Positions 1 to 8,050 of a DNA stretch of 45,458 bases are shown here, piece after piece (the first letter of the stretch is position 1; every line of letters begins with the position of its first letter). The stretch is taken from the NCBI GenBank assembly GCA_044507975.1, contig JBIQIQ010000008.1, positions 1-45,458 of the forward strand. Direction: 5' to 3'. The position numbers were made by a program, and so were the translations under genes. The stretch comes from DASRWD01 sp044507975 (GTDB lineage Bacteria > Deinococcota > Deinococci > Deinococcales > Trueperaceae). Under the pieces are notes generated by a model, which was not told where the DNA came from, searched no databases, and saw nothing but the letters and a program-made list of their open reading frames with translations.

Positions 1-207
1 AACGGTGAGGTGCTCTGGAGCTTCCGCACCGGCGGCGACTTCCGCGGCTCGCCCGTCAGCTACACCGGCCCTGACGGCCGGCAGTACATCGCCGTGATCA
101 CCTCCCGTGCCCCGAGCGACCCGCAGGTCGGTCAGGACACCGGTGCAGACAACGCCGCGCGGTACCGCCGCACGGGCAGCACCCTCTACGTCTTCGGCCT
201 GCCGTAA
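1..207 (+). CDS. PQQ-dependent alcohol dehydrogenase, C-terminal end (partial)
   Basis: Only the last 68 residues are present; the gene begins before the window. The visible part contains a beta-propeller style repeat (GEVLWSFRTGG) and then YIAVIT, and it ends in LYVFGLP, which is typical of the C-terminus of quinoprotein methanol/ethanol dehydrogenases. These enzymes oxidise alcohols in the periplasm with pyrroloquinoline quinone and a Ca or lanthanide ion; the catalytic residues lie outside the window, so the metal type cannot be judged. The next gene encodes a protein of a type known to accompany such dehydrogenases, which strengthens the call. A strong hairpin follows 40 bp after the stop. 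Confidence 0.75.
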   Translation, partial: NGEVLWSFRTGGDFRGSPVSYTGPDGRQYIAVITSRAPSDPQVGQDTGADNAARYRRTGSTLYVFGLP

Positions 208-247
208 GTCGTGGAGCCCGCGGACGCCTCTGGCGTACCGCTTGAAC

Positions 248-273
248 GCGGAGGGCGAGCCATCGCCCTCCGC
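248..273 (+). terminator. Hairpin between quinoprotein dehydrogenase and binding-protein genes
   Basis: A perfect 11-bp stem (GCGGAGGGCGA / TCGCCCTCCGC) with loop GCCA is followed by ACCTCTCTT. It lies 40 bp after the dehydrogenase stop and 37 bp before the next start. It could end the dehydrogenase transcript or attenuate read-through, lowering expression of the downstream accessory protein. Confidence 0.6.
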
Positions 274-310
274 ACCTCTCTTACGAAATAGCTATCGAAG
301 GACGTAACAC

Positions 311-2329
311 ATGATCCTCAGGACCTCCAACGACCAACCTCTGTGGCGGGCGATGCTGCTTACAGCAGCAGCAGTCGTCGCGGCGTCCTCGCCGCTGGCC
401 GCGGCGCAGGACGCCGTGGGCACGTGGGAGTTGCGCGTGTGCGCCCCGCCACTGGCGCTGCCCTTCTCGAACATGGAACGCGAGGGGTTCGAGAACCGGA
501 TCGCCGACATCATCGCCGAGGAGGTGGGCGCCCATGTCACCTACGAATGGGTTGACTTCACCGAGGACCTCTACAACCTGTTCTTCGCCGAAGGCCTGTG
601 CGACGTGATCCTCGGCATACCCGACGGCTTCGGGCGCGGCATGAACACGTTGTCGTACTACTCGAGCCCGTACGTCATCGCCTACCTCGCCGACTCCGGG
701 ATCGACATCGAGTCGCTCGACGACCCTGACCTCAAGGAGCTGCGCATAGGTGTACACGGCGCCGGTACGCCTCCGCATACGGCGCTCCTCTACCGGGGCC
801 TCCTGCAGAACGTCACCCGTCTTTATGGAGGCAGCGCCGGGTCTGAGGACCGACTGGGCGTGATGATCGAGGCGCTCGAGGCAGGTGAGATCGATGTCGG
901 CTTCGGTTGGGGGCCGTCCACGGCCTACTGGGCGGAACGAGCCGGCGTAGGCATCGATGTGCGTCCCGTCGAGCCGCAGTTCGAACCCCCTAGCCTCTTC
1001 CAGGTCCAGCCGATGACGATGGCCGTCAGGCGCGACGACGTGGCGCTGCAGACGCTCCTCAACTGGGCGATCGTCGCTCGCTGGGACGAGGTTCAGGCGG
1101 TCCTGGCCGAGTATGGAGTTCCCATCGTGGAAGGCCCACCGCCATTCGCCGGCGAGCCCGCGAGGCCGCGCGCCGAGGTCGTCGTCGACGTCGGCATCGT
1201 CCTCCCAGTGCCGACAGGAGGCCGCACGTTCGATGCGGCCATCAACGACTTCACCGGCATCGCGGCCTTGCGCGGCGCGCTGCTGGCTCAGGCAGCGATC
1301 GAGGCAGAGCAAGACGCCAGCGACGTCGCCTTGGTGTTCCACTACGCCAGCTCTCCGAGCCCCGAGTCCGCGACGCGCGCCGCCGAACGGCTGGTGCTGA
1401 CCGCGAACGTCGACATCCTGGTGGGAGGCATTGGCGACGGGCAGGCCGAAGCGCTCGCCGGCGTCGCCGAGGAGCACGGCGTGCTCTTCCTTGACGTCGG
1501 GTCGAGCGGTCACGACGTCCGCGGCGGCTCGTCGTGGAACAGGTTCAGGCTGGCGCCTGCTCCTGAGGCGTACGTCGGGGCGCTGGCCCGCGCTACAAGG
1601 GAACGTGCCGACGGTCCAGTCGACTGGTTCGTGGTGCACCTCGATGACGCTGACGGCGATGACCTGGCGCGCGCCGCGGTCGAAACGCTGTATGAGCACG
1701 GCGACCGGGTGGTCGACGGCATCGCGGTCGTCAGCGGCGACCCGACCTTCGAGGGCGCATATCGCCGCATAGAAGAGTCGGGCGCCAACGCTATACTCGT
1801 GCTCCTGCCTACTACCGAACAGCTCGTGTTCATGGGTGGCTATCAAGACAGAGGCGGCGAGGCGCTACTGGCGGCCTACCCCGAGGACCCGGCCCAGACT
1901 CGCAACTTCCTGGCGGCGAACGTGGAGTACGGCGTTGCGTTGGACACCCCGCGCGTGCTCGCCTGGGAGACGACGTTGGCCGATGGTCGCGCTGGCGAGT
2001 TCAACAGGCGCTTCACTTCGCGCTTCGGCCAGCCGGCCGACCCCACGGCCTGGACCACTTACGAGGCACTCCGCATCGCCCAGCGTGCCGCAGAACTGGC
2101 CCGCGACGACGACCCCGATGCCTTGGCAGCCGTTCTCGCGAGCGGTGCCACCTTCACGACCGCCAAGGGAGCGCTCCACTTCGATGACTCCCACCGCCTC
2201 GTCGAACACTCGCTCTACGTCGTGGAGATCGATCCGGAAGCTGTGTGGGGCCAGAACCTCAACCAACAGGTTCAGAGCGCGCGCCTCGTGCGCACCCTCG
2301 TTCCGGAGCCTCTCCCGGCACTCCCCTGA
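311..2329 (+). CDS. Quinoprotein-associated binding protein: MoxJ/XoxJ-like domain fused to type I periplasmic binding domain
   Basis: A 672-aa secreted protein with an N-terminal signal peptide (hydrophobic stretch about residues 13-32, likely cleaved after AAA). Residues about 39-275 resemble the small solute-binding-protein fold of MoxJ/XoxJ proteins that accompany PQQ dehydrogenases: LRVCAPPLALPFSN, GFENRIAD and CDVILGIPDGF match that family. After a proline-rich linker near 276-290, residues about 291-672 look like a type I (Leu/Ile/Val-type) periplasmic binding domain of the kind annotated as ABC binding protein of the PQQ-dependent alcohol dehydrogenase system. In the organisms I know, these are separate genes. 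The start has an AAGGACG ribosome site. It probably assists or is induced with the dehydrogenase upstream; a direct transport role is not shown. Confidence 0.75.
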   Translation: MILRTSNDQPLWRAMLLTAAAVVAASSPLAAAQDAVGTWELRVCAPPLALPFSNMEREGFENRIADIIAEEVGAHVTYEWVDFTEDLYNLFFAEGLCDVILGIPDGFGRGMNTLSYYSSPYVIAYLADSGIDIESLDDPDLKELRIGVHGAGTPPHTALLYRGLLQNVTRLYGGSAGSEDRLGVMIEALEAGEIDVGFGWGPSTAYWAERAGVGIDVRPVEPQFEPPSLFQVQPMTMAVRRDDVALQTLLNWAIVARWDEVQAVLAEYGVPIVEGPPPFAGEPARPRAEVVVDVGIVLPVPTGGRTFDAAINDFTGIAALRGALLAQAAIEAEQDASDVALVFHYASSPSPESATRAAERLVLTANVDILVGGIGDGQAEALAGVAEEHGVLFLDVGSSGHDVRGGSSWNRFRLAPAPEAYVGALARATRERADGPVDWFVVHLDDADGDDLARAAVETLYEHGDRVVDGIAVVSGDPTFEGAYRRIEESGANAILVLLPTTEQLVFMGGYQDRGGEALLAAYPEDPAQTRNFLAANVEYGVALDTPRVLAWETTLADGRAGEFNRRFTSRFGQPADPTAWTTYEALRIAQRAAELARDDDPDALAAVLASGATFTTAKGALHFDDSHRLVEHSLYVVEIDPEAVWGQNLNQQVQSARLVRTLVPEPLPALP

Positions 2330-2361
2330 GGGCGGTCACTGCCAGACCCCGGCACTACCAG

Positions 2362-2385
2362 GGCTGGGCCCGCGCGGGCCCAGCC
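2362..2385. terminator. Bidirectional hairpin between convergent genes
   Basis: A perfect inverted repeat (GGCTGGGCCC, loop GCGC, GGGCCCAGCC) lies in the 82-bp space between the convergent stops at 2329 and 2412. Neither side has a long T run, so a role as terminator rests on position and stem strength. Confidence 0.5.
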
Positions 2386-2411
2386 GCTCGCATCCCGGAT
2401 CATGCGCGGGG

Positions 2412-4373
2412 TCAGTTCAACGGCGGCTTGGCCTCGCCCTCGTGCAGCAAGAGGTCATCGAGGCCAGCGTAGCCGGTCCGCAGCGGCTCGACCGGGCTCC
2501 CAGGCCCGGCGGGCTCCGGCGCCAGCAGCACCGGGTCGACGGGCCGCTCCGCGACTTCGCTGGCCGCGCGCTCCCTGACCTTCCTCTCCCGGGCGTCGTC
2601 TTCCGTGAGGCGCCGTAGGACCTTCTCGGCATCGGCCGCGGACATCGGCCGGGCGAAGAAGTACCCCTGGGCGTAGTCCACGCCGAGCCGGCGCAGGAAG
2701 TCGCGCTGGTAGGCGGTCTCTATGCCCTCTGCGACGACGTGCTTCTGGAGCTTGTGGGCCATCGCGCAGATCGCCTCGACGATGGGGAACGTGCTGGCCG
2801 GAACGTTCGCGCCAGGAGCGAGGTTGGCCGCGATCTCGGTCCAGGCGCCGGCGTGCATGCCGGTGTGGCGCCTGAGCCCTGAGTCGGTCACGCGCTCGGG
2901 GCTGGTGACCTTGACGGCTTGGTCGACGGAGCCCGGCGCGAGGCCCTGCACGAACGAGCGGTCGATCTTCAGCGTCTTGATGGGCAGCCGCTGGAGGTAG
3001 GCGAGAGACGAGTAGCCGGTGCCGAAGTCGTCGAGAGCCGTCGGCACGCCCAGCCGCTCCAGCCGCATCAGCGTGCGCAGCGCCAGGTCGTAGTCGCGCA
3101 CGAGGACGCTCTCGGTCACCTCGATCTCGAGCAGCTCCGGCGGGATGCCGGAGTCGTCGAGGGCGCCCCTCACCGTGTCGACGAACGCCTTCTGGTGGAA
3201 CTGCATCGTGGAGACGTTCGCCGCCAGCTTCACAGGGGCGTAGCCGGCCCTCAGCCAGTCCCGCAGCTGGAGGGCGACGTCGCGGAGCAGCCAGTGGCCG
3301 ATCGGCGAGATCAGCCCGGCCTCCTCGGCGACGGGGATGAACTCGCCCGGCGAGACGAAGCCCAGCTCGGGGGAGTGCCACCTGAGCAGCGCCTCGAAGC
3401 CCATGAGCCGGTTGTCCGAGAGGCGGACCTGAGGCTGGTAGACGACCTCGAGCTCGTTCTCGTGGAGCGCCTGCCTGAGCTGGCGCTCGAGCTCGAGGCG
3501 ACGGCTCAGGCGCGTCCTCACCTCGACCGTGGAGAAGTAGTAGGAGTTCTTCCCGCCCTCCTTGACCTCGTACATGGCGGCGTCGGCGCTCTTGAGCAAC
3601 GCCTCAGGAGTGGAGCCGTCGCGCGGGCAGAGGGCGATCCCGATGCTGGCCGAGACCTGGACGTCCCTTCCGTCGATGTGAATCGGCGCGTTGAGCTCGC
3701 GCACGAGGCTCCGCGCGACGGATGCGGCCGCGCGCTCCTCGTGGATGCCGAGGAGGGCGACCGTGAACTCGTCGCCGCCCACCCGGCCGACCAGGTCGTG
3801 GCCGCGGACGTTCTCGCGCAGCACGCGCCCGACCTCCCGCAGCAGCTTGTCGCCGACCTCGTGCCCGTAGGTGTCGTTGACGAACTTGAAGCGGTCGAGG
3901 TCCACGAACAGCAGCGCGAGGCCCTTGCCCTCGCCGCTCGCCGCCTTCTCGATCGCCGCCGACAGTCGGTCCTCGAAGGCTCCTCTGGTCAAGGCGCCGG
4001 TCAGTGGGTCGACCTGGGCCCGCTTGGACGCCAGGCGCTCCTCGGCGAGGCTGTGCCTGAAACGCTGGACGAAGGCGACGCACGCCCCGGTGCCGAGGAA
4101 CGCGAGCAGCTCGAACGCCTGCGCGCCGTCGAACGTGTAGGTCAGCACCCAGGCCTCTAGACCGAGGCCCGACGACAGCATGCGTGCCAGCCCGAACCCC
4201 AGCAGCCCGGCCACGCACCCCGCGGCCAGGCCCCACCCGAACGCGCTCGCCGCCACCGGCACCAGCCCGAGCATCGTCGCGTACTGGCCGACCGCGCCCT
4301 CGAGGTGGGGGTAGGCGAGCACGTATCCGACCCAGGCGATCGCTGGCGCCAAGCGGCGTAGAGCCCTTCTCAT
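2412..4373 (-). CDS. Membrane-bound GGDEF-EAL protein (cyclic di-GMP synthesis/hydrolysis)
   Basis: A 653-aa protein. Residues about 8-105 form three or four membrane helices with no recognisable sensor domain. The GGDEF domain (about 118-285) is intact: GGDEF at 199-203 and an RxxD inhibitory site (RGHD) five residues before it. The EAL domain (about 300-570) has EALLRW at 327, VTES at 419-422, DDFGTGYSS from 448, a KIDRSFV lysine, VAEGIE near 547 and a QGYFFARP end, so all the usual metal and catalytic positions appear present. Both activities are therefore possible. Unusual is an extra segment of about 43 residues (about 487-529) after KIDRSFV, where the family normally has only a short loop. 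The C-terminal 60 residues are charged and proline-rich. The gene is alone and divergent from the importer operon. Confidence 0.9.
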   Translation of the reverse strand: MRRALRRLAPAIAWVGYVLAYPHLEGAVGQYATMLGLVPVAASAFGWGLAAGCVAGLLGFGLARMLSSGLGLEAWVLTYTFDGAQAFELLAFLGTGACVAFVQRFRHSLAEERLASKRAQVDPLTGALTRGAFEDRLSAAIEKAASGEGKGLALLFVDLDRFKFVNDTYGHEVGDKLLREVGRVLRENVRGHDLVGRVGGDEFTVALLGIHEERAAASVARSLVRELNAPIHIDGRDVQVSASIGIALCPRDGSTPEALLKSADAAMYEVKEGGKNSYYFSTVEVRTRLSRRLELERQLRQALHENELEVVYQPQVRLSDNRLMGFEALLRWHSPELGFVSPGEFIPVAEEAGLISPIGHWLLRDVALQLRDWLRAGYAPVKLAANVSTMQFHQKAFVDTVRGALDDSGIPPELLEIEVTESVLVRDYDLALRTLMRLERLGVPTALDDFGTGYSSLAYLQRLPIKTLKIDRSFVQGLAPGSVDQAVKVTSPERVTDSGLRRHTGMHAGAWTEIAANLAPGANVPASTFPIVEAICAMAHKLQKHVVAEGIETAYQRDFLRRLGVDYAQGYFFARPMSAADAEKVLRRLTEDDARERKVRERAASEVAERPVDPVLLAPEPAGPGSPVEPLRTGYAGLDDLLLHEGEAKPPLN

Positions 4374-4407
4374 CGTGCCGCCGAACGTAGCCGAGGCGTG
4401 GTCACGA

Positions 4408-4448
4408 GTTCCTTACGGAAGCGTCACGGGCGCCTGACGTGAAGGAAC
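4408..4448. promoter_or_regulatory. Nested dyad in divergent intergenic region
   Basis: Outer arms GTTCCTT (4408-4414) and AAGGAAC (4442-4448) enclose inner arms CGTCA (4422-4426) and TGACG (4435-4439). The element sits between the divergent GGDEF-EAL gene and the importer operon, so it may be a regulator site. No regulator is identified. Confidence 0.3.
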
Positions 4449-4488
4449 GGTGCGGTAGGACGCCCGGCCCGAGGCCCACGCAGCGCGG

Positions 4489-4494
4489 TAGCAT
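4489..4494 (+). promoter_or_regulatory. Putative -10 element of importer 1 operon
   Basis: TAGCAT fits the TANNNT form seen in front of many genes here. It would give a leader of about 25 nt that contains the TTGGAGGA ribosome site of the binding-protein gene. No good -35 is visible. Confidence 0.4.
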
Positions 4495-4524
4495 GGGGCC
4501 CAACCCGAACGACTTGGAGGAAGC

Positions 4525-6045
4525 ATGGAACAGGCAACGCTGTACCACCACAGCCCATCGCGCCTGACCTGGCGGGGCGTCCTCACGGCGGTCGCCGTGG
4601 CGGTGCTGTTGGGCAGCGCCTCCGCACAGACCCTGACGATGGCCATGGCCGCCCAGCCAGATACCCTCGACCCGCAGGTCACCTCGGCGACGGCGGCGTT
4701 CCAGGTGTCGAAGTCGATCTACGACACCCTCGTCGAGGTGGACCAGGCTGGCAACATCGTGCCCGCGCTCGCCGAGACGTACGAGGTCGGCGACGACTCC
4801 CTCTCCTACACCTTCCACCTCGCCTCGGCGACGTTCCACGACGGCACCGCGCTCGACGCCGCCGACGTCGTCGCGACGCTGGAGCGCATGATCGACCCCG
4901 ACACCGCTTCTCCCAAGCTCAGCGAGTTCGGCGCGATCACGGGCGTGGAGGCGGTCGACGACCGCACCGTCGTCGTCAGCTTGAGCGCGCCCGCCCCGGC
5001 GCTGCTGGCCTCCCTCGCGTCGGGCTGGGGGGCGATCCTGCCCTCCGAGAAGATCGCCGAAGGGCACGACTTCGGGAACCAGCCCGTGGGCACAGGCCCG
5101 TTCACGTTCGTAGGCTGGCAGCGCGACAACTCCATCACGCTCCGCGCCTTCGAGGACTACTACCAGGGCGCCCCGCAGGTTGACGAGGTCGTGATCCGCT
5201 TCGTGCCCGACAGCGCGGTACAGCTCCAGGGCCTCCGGACGGGCGAGTTCGACGTCATCGACACCGTCGCCTCGGCCGACCGCGACCTGATCGAGTCCGA
5301 TCCTGCCCTCGAGCTCGTGCGCGACCCTTCCGGCCTCGCCCTCGTGGCGGCGCTCAACACGCGGCGTGAGGCCTTGTCCGACCCGCGCGTACGTCAGGCC
5401 CTCAACCACGCCGTCGACAGTCAGACCGTGCTCGACGTCGCCTACGGCGGCGGCACGCCCATCGGCGCGTTCATGGAGGCCGGCAGCCCCTGGATCCCGG
5501 ATGGCGTCCGGCCTTTCGACTACGACCCCGAGCGGGCCCGCGCGCTCCTCGCCGAGGCCGGGGCCTCGAGCCTGTCCCTCGACATGGCCCTCCCCCAACC
5601 CTACGAGAACCACATCCAGGCCGGGCAGATGATCCAGGACTACCTGCGTGACGTGGGGGTATCGGCCGACATCCGCATCGTCGAGTGGGGCGTGTGGCTC
5701 TCCGACGTCTACGGAGGGGTCCACGACTACGACATCACGGTCATCGGACACACCGGCAAGCTCGACCCGACCGGCCGGCTCGACGGCTACGGCACCGAGG
5801 ACGGCAACTACCCCGGCTTCGACGACCCCGAGGTGGCCCAGTGGCTGGAGGAGGGCGCCCAGGAGACCGACCAGGACGCCCGCCGCGAGCTGTACGCGAA
5901 CGTCCTCACGCGGCTCAACGATGGCGCGCCCTTCATCTACATCGGCACGCCCGACCGGGTCCATGCCCGCAAGGCGAGCCTCCAGGGGTTCTGGATGACC
6001 CCGATGCTCGACTCCTTCGACTTCAGGGCCGCGCGCTTCGAGTGA
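4525..6045 (+). CDS. Peptide-type ABC importer 1: substrate-binding protein (SBP family 5)
   Basis: A 506-aa extracytoplasmic binding protein of the DppA/OppA/NikA family. It has a long signal peptide with a hydrophobic core near residues 18-33 and likely cleavage after ASA (about 35). Family landmarks are QPDTLDPQ, the SIYDTLVE segment, FHDGT, and an internal PVGTGPF (about 190). The family binds peptides, nickel, opines or glycosides; the substrate cannot be told from sequence. A strong TTGGAGGA ribosome site precedes the ATG. It heads an operon with two permease genes, separated from them by a strong hairpin that may favour higher binding-protein expression. No ATPase gene follows. Confidence 0.9.
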   Translation: MEQATLYHHSPSRLTWRGVLTAVAVAVLLGSASAQTLTMAMAAQPDTLDPQVTSATAAFQVSKSIYDTLVEVDQAGNIVPALAETYEVGDDSLSYTFHLASATFHDGTALDAADVVATLERMIDPDTASPKLSEFGAITGVEAVDDRTVVVSLSAPAPALLASLASGWGAILPSEKIAEGHDFGNQPVGTGPFTFVGWQRDNSITLRAFEDYYQGAPQVDEVVIRFVPDSAVQLQGLRTGEFDVIDTVASADRDLIESDPALELVRDPSGLALVAALNTRREALSDPRVRQALNHAVDSQTVLDVAYGGGTPIGAFMEAGSPWIPDGVRPFDYDPERARALLAEAGASSLSLDMALPQPYENHIQAGQMIQDYLRDVGVSADIRIVEWGVWLSDVYGGVHDYDITVIGHTGKLDPTGRLDGYGTEDGNYPGFDDPEVAQWLEEGAQETDQDARRELYANVLTRLNDGAPFIYIGTPDRVHARKASLQGFWMTPMLDSFDFRAARFE

Positions 6046-6053
6046 CGGCCCCG

Positions 6054-6080
6054 CCGAGGGGCCCCCTGGGGGCCCCTCGG
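6054..6080 (+). terminator. Intra-operon attenuator hairpin
   Basis: 13-bp arms (CCGAGGGGCCCCC and its complement) around a single T lie 8 bp after the binding-protein stop and are followed by TTCTCC. It fits a partial terminator or mRNA 3'-end stabiliser that makes the binding protein more abundant than the permeases, a common arrangement in ABC importer operons. Confidence 0.55.
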
Positions 6081-6100
6081 TTCTCCAATCTAGAGGCTCC

Positions 6101-7194
6101 TTGACCCGTTACCTGCTCGGACAGCTGGTCAGCTTCGCCGTCACGCTGTGGGTCGTGCTGACCCTGGTCTTCGTCGGGATGCGGGCACTACCTGGCGACG
6201 CCGCCACGATCCTCGGCGGCATGGACACGAGCGCCGAGCAGATCGAGGCGATGCGCGAGCGGCTCGGTTTGGCGGGGTCTCTCGGCGTCCAGTACGCGGC
6301 CTTCATGGGAAGCGTCGTGCGGGGCGACCTGGGCGACTCGCTGCGCGAGCGCCGGCCGGTGACGGCGGTGCTGCAGGGCCGCCTGCCGGTCACCTTGGCG
6401 CTGGCGGGCATGGCCTTCGTCATATCGCTCGTCATCGGCCTCGGCCTGGGGGTCCTCGCCGGCCTGCGGCCGGGCGGCGCCCTCGACCGCTTCACGACGC
6501 TGTTCGCCACCGCCGCGCTGGCGCTGCCGGAGTTCTGGTTCGGCTTCCTGCTGATCCTGCTGTTCGCCGTGAACCTCGGCTGGTTCCCCGTCCTCGGGCT
6601 GCCGCCTACCGGCCTCACGTGGCAGTCTTCCTGGCACCTGCTGCTGCCGGCGGTGANNNNNNNNNNNNNNNNNNNNNNNNNNNNNNNNNNNNNNNNNNNN
6701 NNNNNNNNNNNNNNNNNNNNNNNNNNNNNNNNNNNNNNNNNNNNNNNNNNNNNNNNCCGCCTACCGGCCTCACGTGGCAGTCTTCCTGGCACCTGCTGCT
6801 GCCGGCGGTGACCCTGGCGATCCCGCGGTCGGCGCAGGTGGCGCGCCTGACCCGGGCGCTGGTCCTCGAGCAGCGCGTCTCGGACTACGTGCGCACGGCT
6901 CGCAGCAAGGGCCTTTCGAGCAGGGCGGTCGCCAGGCACATCTCCGCGAACGCTCTGCCGGGCGTGCTCCCGCTCCTCGCGCTCGAGCTCGGCGGACTGC
7001 TCACAGGGACGATCGTCGTCGAGCAGGTGTTCGGCCTGCCCGGCCTCGGCGCGACCATCCTCGGGGGCATCTCGGCGCGCGACTACCCCGTCGTGCAGGG
7101 CGTCACCGTGCTGGCCGTCGTGGTCTACGTGGGGGTCAACTGGTTGGCCGACCTGCTCCAGCTGGCGGCCGACCCGCGGCTGCGGACGGCCTGA
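6101..7194 (+). CDS. Peptide-type ABC importer 1: DppB-like permease (interrupted by assembly gap)
   Basis: As given, the reading frame is broken by 100 N at 6657-6756. The 55 bases before the N run (6602-6656) are repeated exactly after it (6757-6811). Removing one copy plus the Ns deletes 155 bases and gives one uninterrupted 312-aa frame from the TTG at 6101 to the stop at 7192-7194, the usual DppB length. The protein has the N-terminal membrane anchor, LPGDAA near the start, a GDLGDSLRERRPV segment, and the inner-membrane-component signature YVRTARSKGLSSRAV that docks with the ATPase. The start is TTG; no other start fits the family N-terminus. It forms a pair with the DppC-like gene that begins at the next base after its stop. 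Confidence 0.85.
6602..6656 (+). repeat. 55-bp direct repeat, copy 1 (assembly overlap)
   Basis: Identical to 6757-6811 and abutting the N run. The length of 55 is a common de Bruijn k-mer size, so this is read as an unmerged contig overlap and not a biological repeat. Confidence 0.9.
6657..6756. other. Run of 100 N (artefactual gap)
   Basis: Scaffold placeholder of exactly 100 N. Because the flanks overlap by 55 bases, no sequence appears to be missing here. Confidence 0.95.
6757..6811 (+). repeat. 55-bp direct repeat, copy 2 (assembly overlap)
   Basis: Exact second copy of 6602-6656, just after the N run; see the permease gene. Confidence 0.9.
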
Positions 7195-7989
7195 GTGGCG
7201 CGGGCGCGGTTCGGCTTCGCGCTCTTCGCGCTCGTGGCGCTGAGCACCCTGCTGGCGCCGGTCCTCCGCCCCATCGACCCGCTCGAGCCCAACTACCGGG
7301 CGACCTACGCCTCCCCAAGCGCAGAGCACCCGCTTGGCACCGACCGGCTGGGCCGCGACGTCCTCTCGCGCGCGTTGGCCGGCGGCCGCGTGTCGCTGTC
7401 GATCGCGCTGTCTGCGACCGCACTGACGATCGCCATCGGCGGGGTCCTCGGAGCGCTGGCCGCCGCCCTCGGCGGCGCGGTCGACACCCTGCTCTCGCGC
7501 GCGTTCGACGCGCTCCTCGCCTTCCCGGGCTTCCTGCTGGTGCTGCTGGTCGTGGCGATCCTCGGCGGCGGGGCCACGCAGACCGTGCTGGCCCTGGGCG
7601 TCGCCGGCTCGCCCGTCTACTTCCGCCTCGCCCGCGCGTACGCCCGCAGCGAGCTCAAGAGCGAGTACGTGACCGCGGCGCTGGCTCTGGGCGCCTCCCG
7701 GCCGCGCCTGGTCGTGCGGCACGCCCTGCCGAACTTCATCGGCAGCATCCTCGTGCAGGGGGCGAGCACGGCAGCCACGTTCCTGCTCGTCGAGGCCTCC
7801 CTCTCGTACCTGGGGTTGGGCGTCCCGCTCCCGACGCCGAGCTGGGGCAACGTGCTGCAGGAGTCCCGGGCCTTCCTCACCCGTCAACCTTGGGCGGCCG
7901 TGGGGCCGGGGCTGTTCCTCGCGGCGGCGTCGCTCTCGTTCCAGTTCGTGGCCGACGGCATGCGCGACAGGCTCGACCGCCGGGCCTGA
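7195..7989 (+). CDS. Peptide-type ABC importer 1: DppC-like permease
   Basis: A 264-aa inner-membrane permease, partner of the DppB-like protein. It has an N-terminal helix, the HPLGTDRLGRDVLSRAL signature near residue 42 that is typical of DppC proteins, about five to six further helices, and the ATPase-docking segment around EYVTAALALGASRPRLVVRH. The C-terminal PTPSWGNVL is also characteristic. The start is a GTG that begins directly after the stop of the preceding gene, so translation is likely coupled. It is slightly shorter at the N-terminus than many family members. The operon ends here; the next gene appears to have its own promoter and no ATPase gene follows. Confidence 0.9.
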   Translation: MARARFGFALFALVALSTLLAPVLRPIDPLEPNYRATYASPSAEHPLGTDRLGRDVLSRALAGGRVSLSIALSATALTIAIGGVLGALAAALGGAVDTLLSRAFDALLAFPGFLLVLLVVAILGGGATQTVLALGVAGSPVYFRLARAYARSELKSEYVTAALALGASRPRLVVRHALPNFIGSILVQGASTAATFLLVEASLSYLGLGVPLPTPSWGNVLQESRAFLTRQPWAAVGPGLFLAAASLSFQFVADGMRDRLDRRA

Positions 7990-7993
7990 CGGG

Positions 7994-7999
7994 TATCAT
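7994..7999 (+). promoter_or_regulatory. Putative -10 element upstream of orphan gene
   Basis: TATCAT lies 5 bp after the permease stop and would give a leader of about 45 nt for the gene at 8051. No -35 hexamer is evident. Confidence 0.3.
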
Positions 8000-8050
8000 C
8001 GACGGAGCGGCGACGGCCGGAAGCACCCCTGCCAAGACGGAGCGCACATC

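Noticed and set aside
281..1846. 521-aa open frame on the minus strand opposite the binding-protein fusion
   Set aside because: Low-complexity Arg/Val/Asp-rich translation without any family motif; the plus-strand gene has signal peptide and recognisable domains. Typical high-GC shadow.
4402..5964. 520-aa minus-strand open frame opposite the importer 1 binding protein
   Set aside because: Same reason: no motif, repetitive composition, and full overlap with a confident gene.
6602..6811. Tandem repeat or duplication in the permease gene
   Set aside because: The exact 55-bp identity on both sides of a 100-N placeholder is better explained by assembly.
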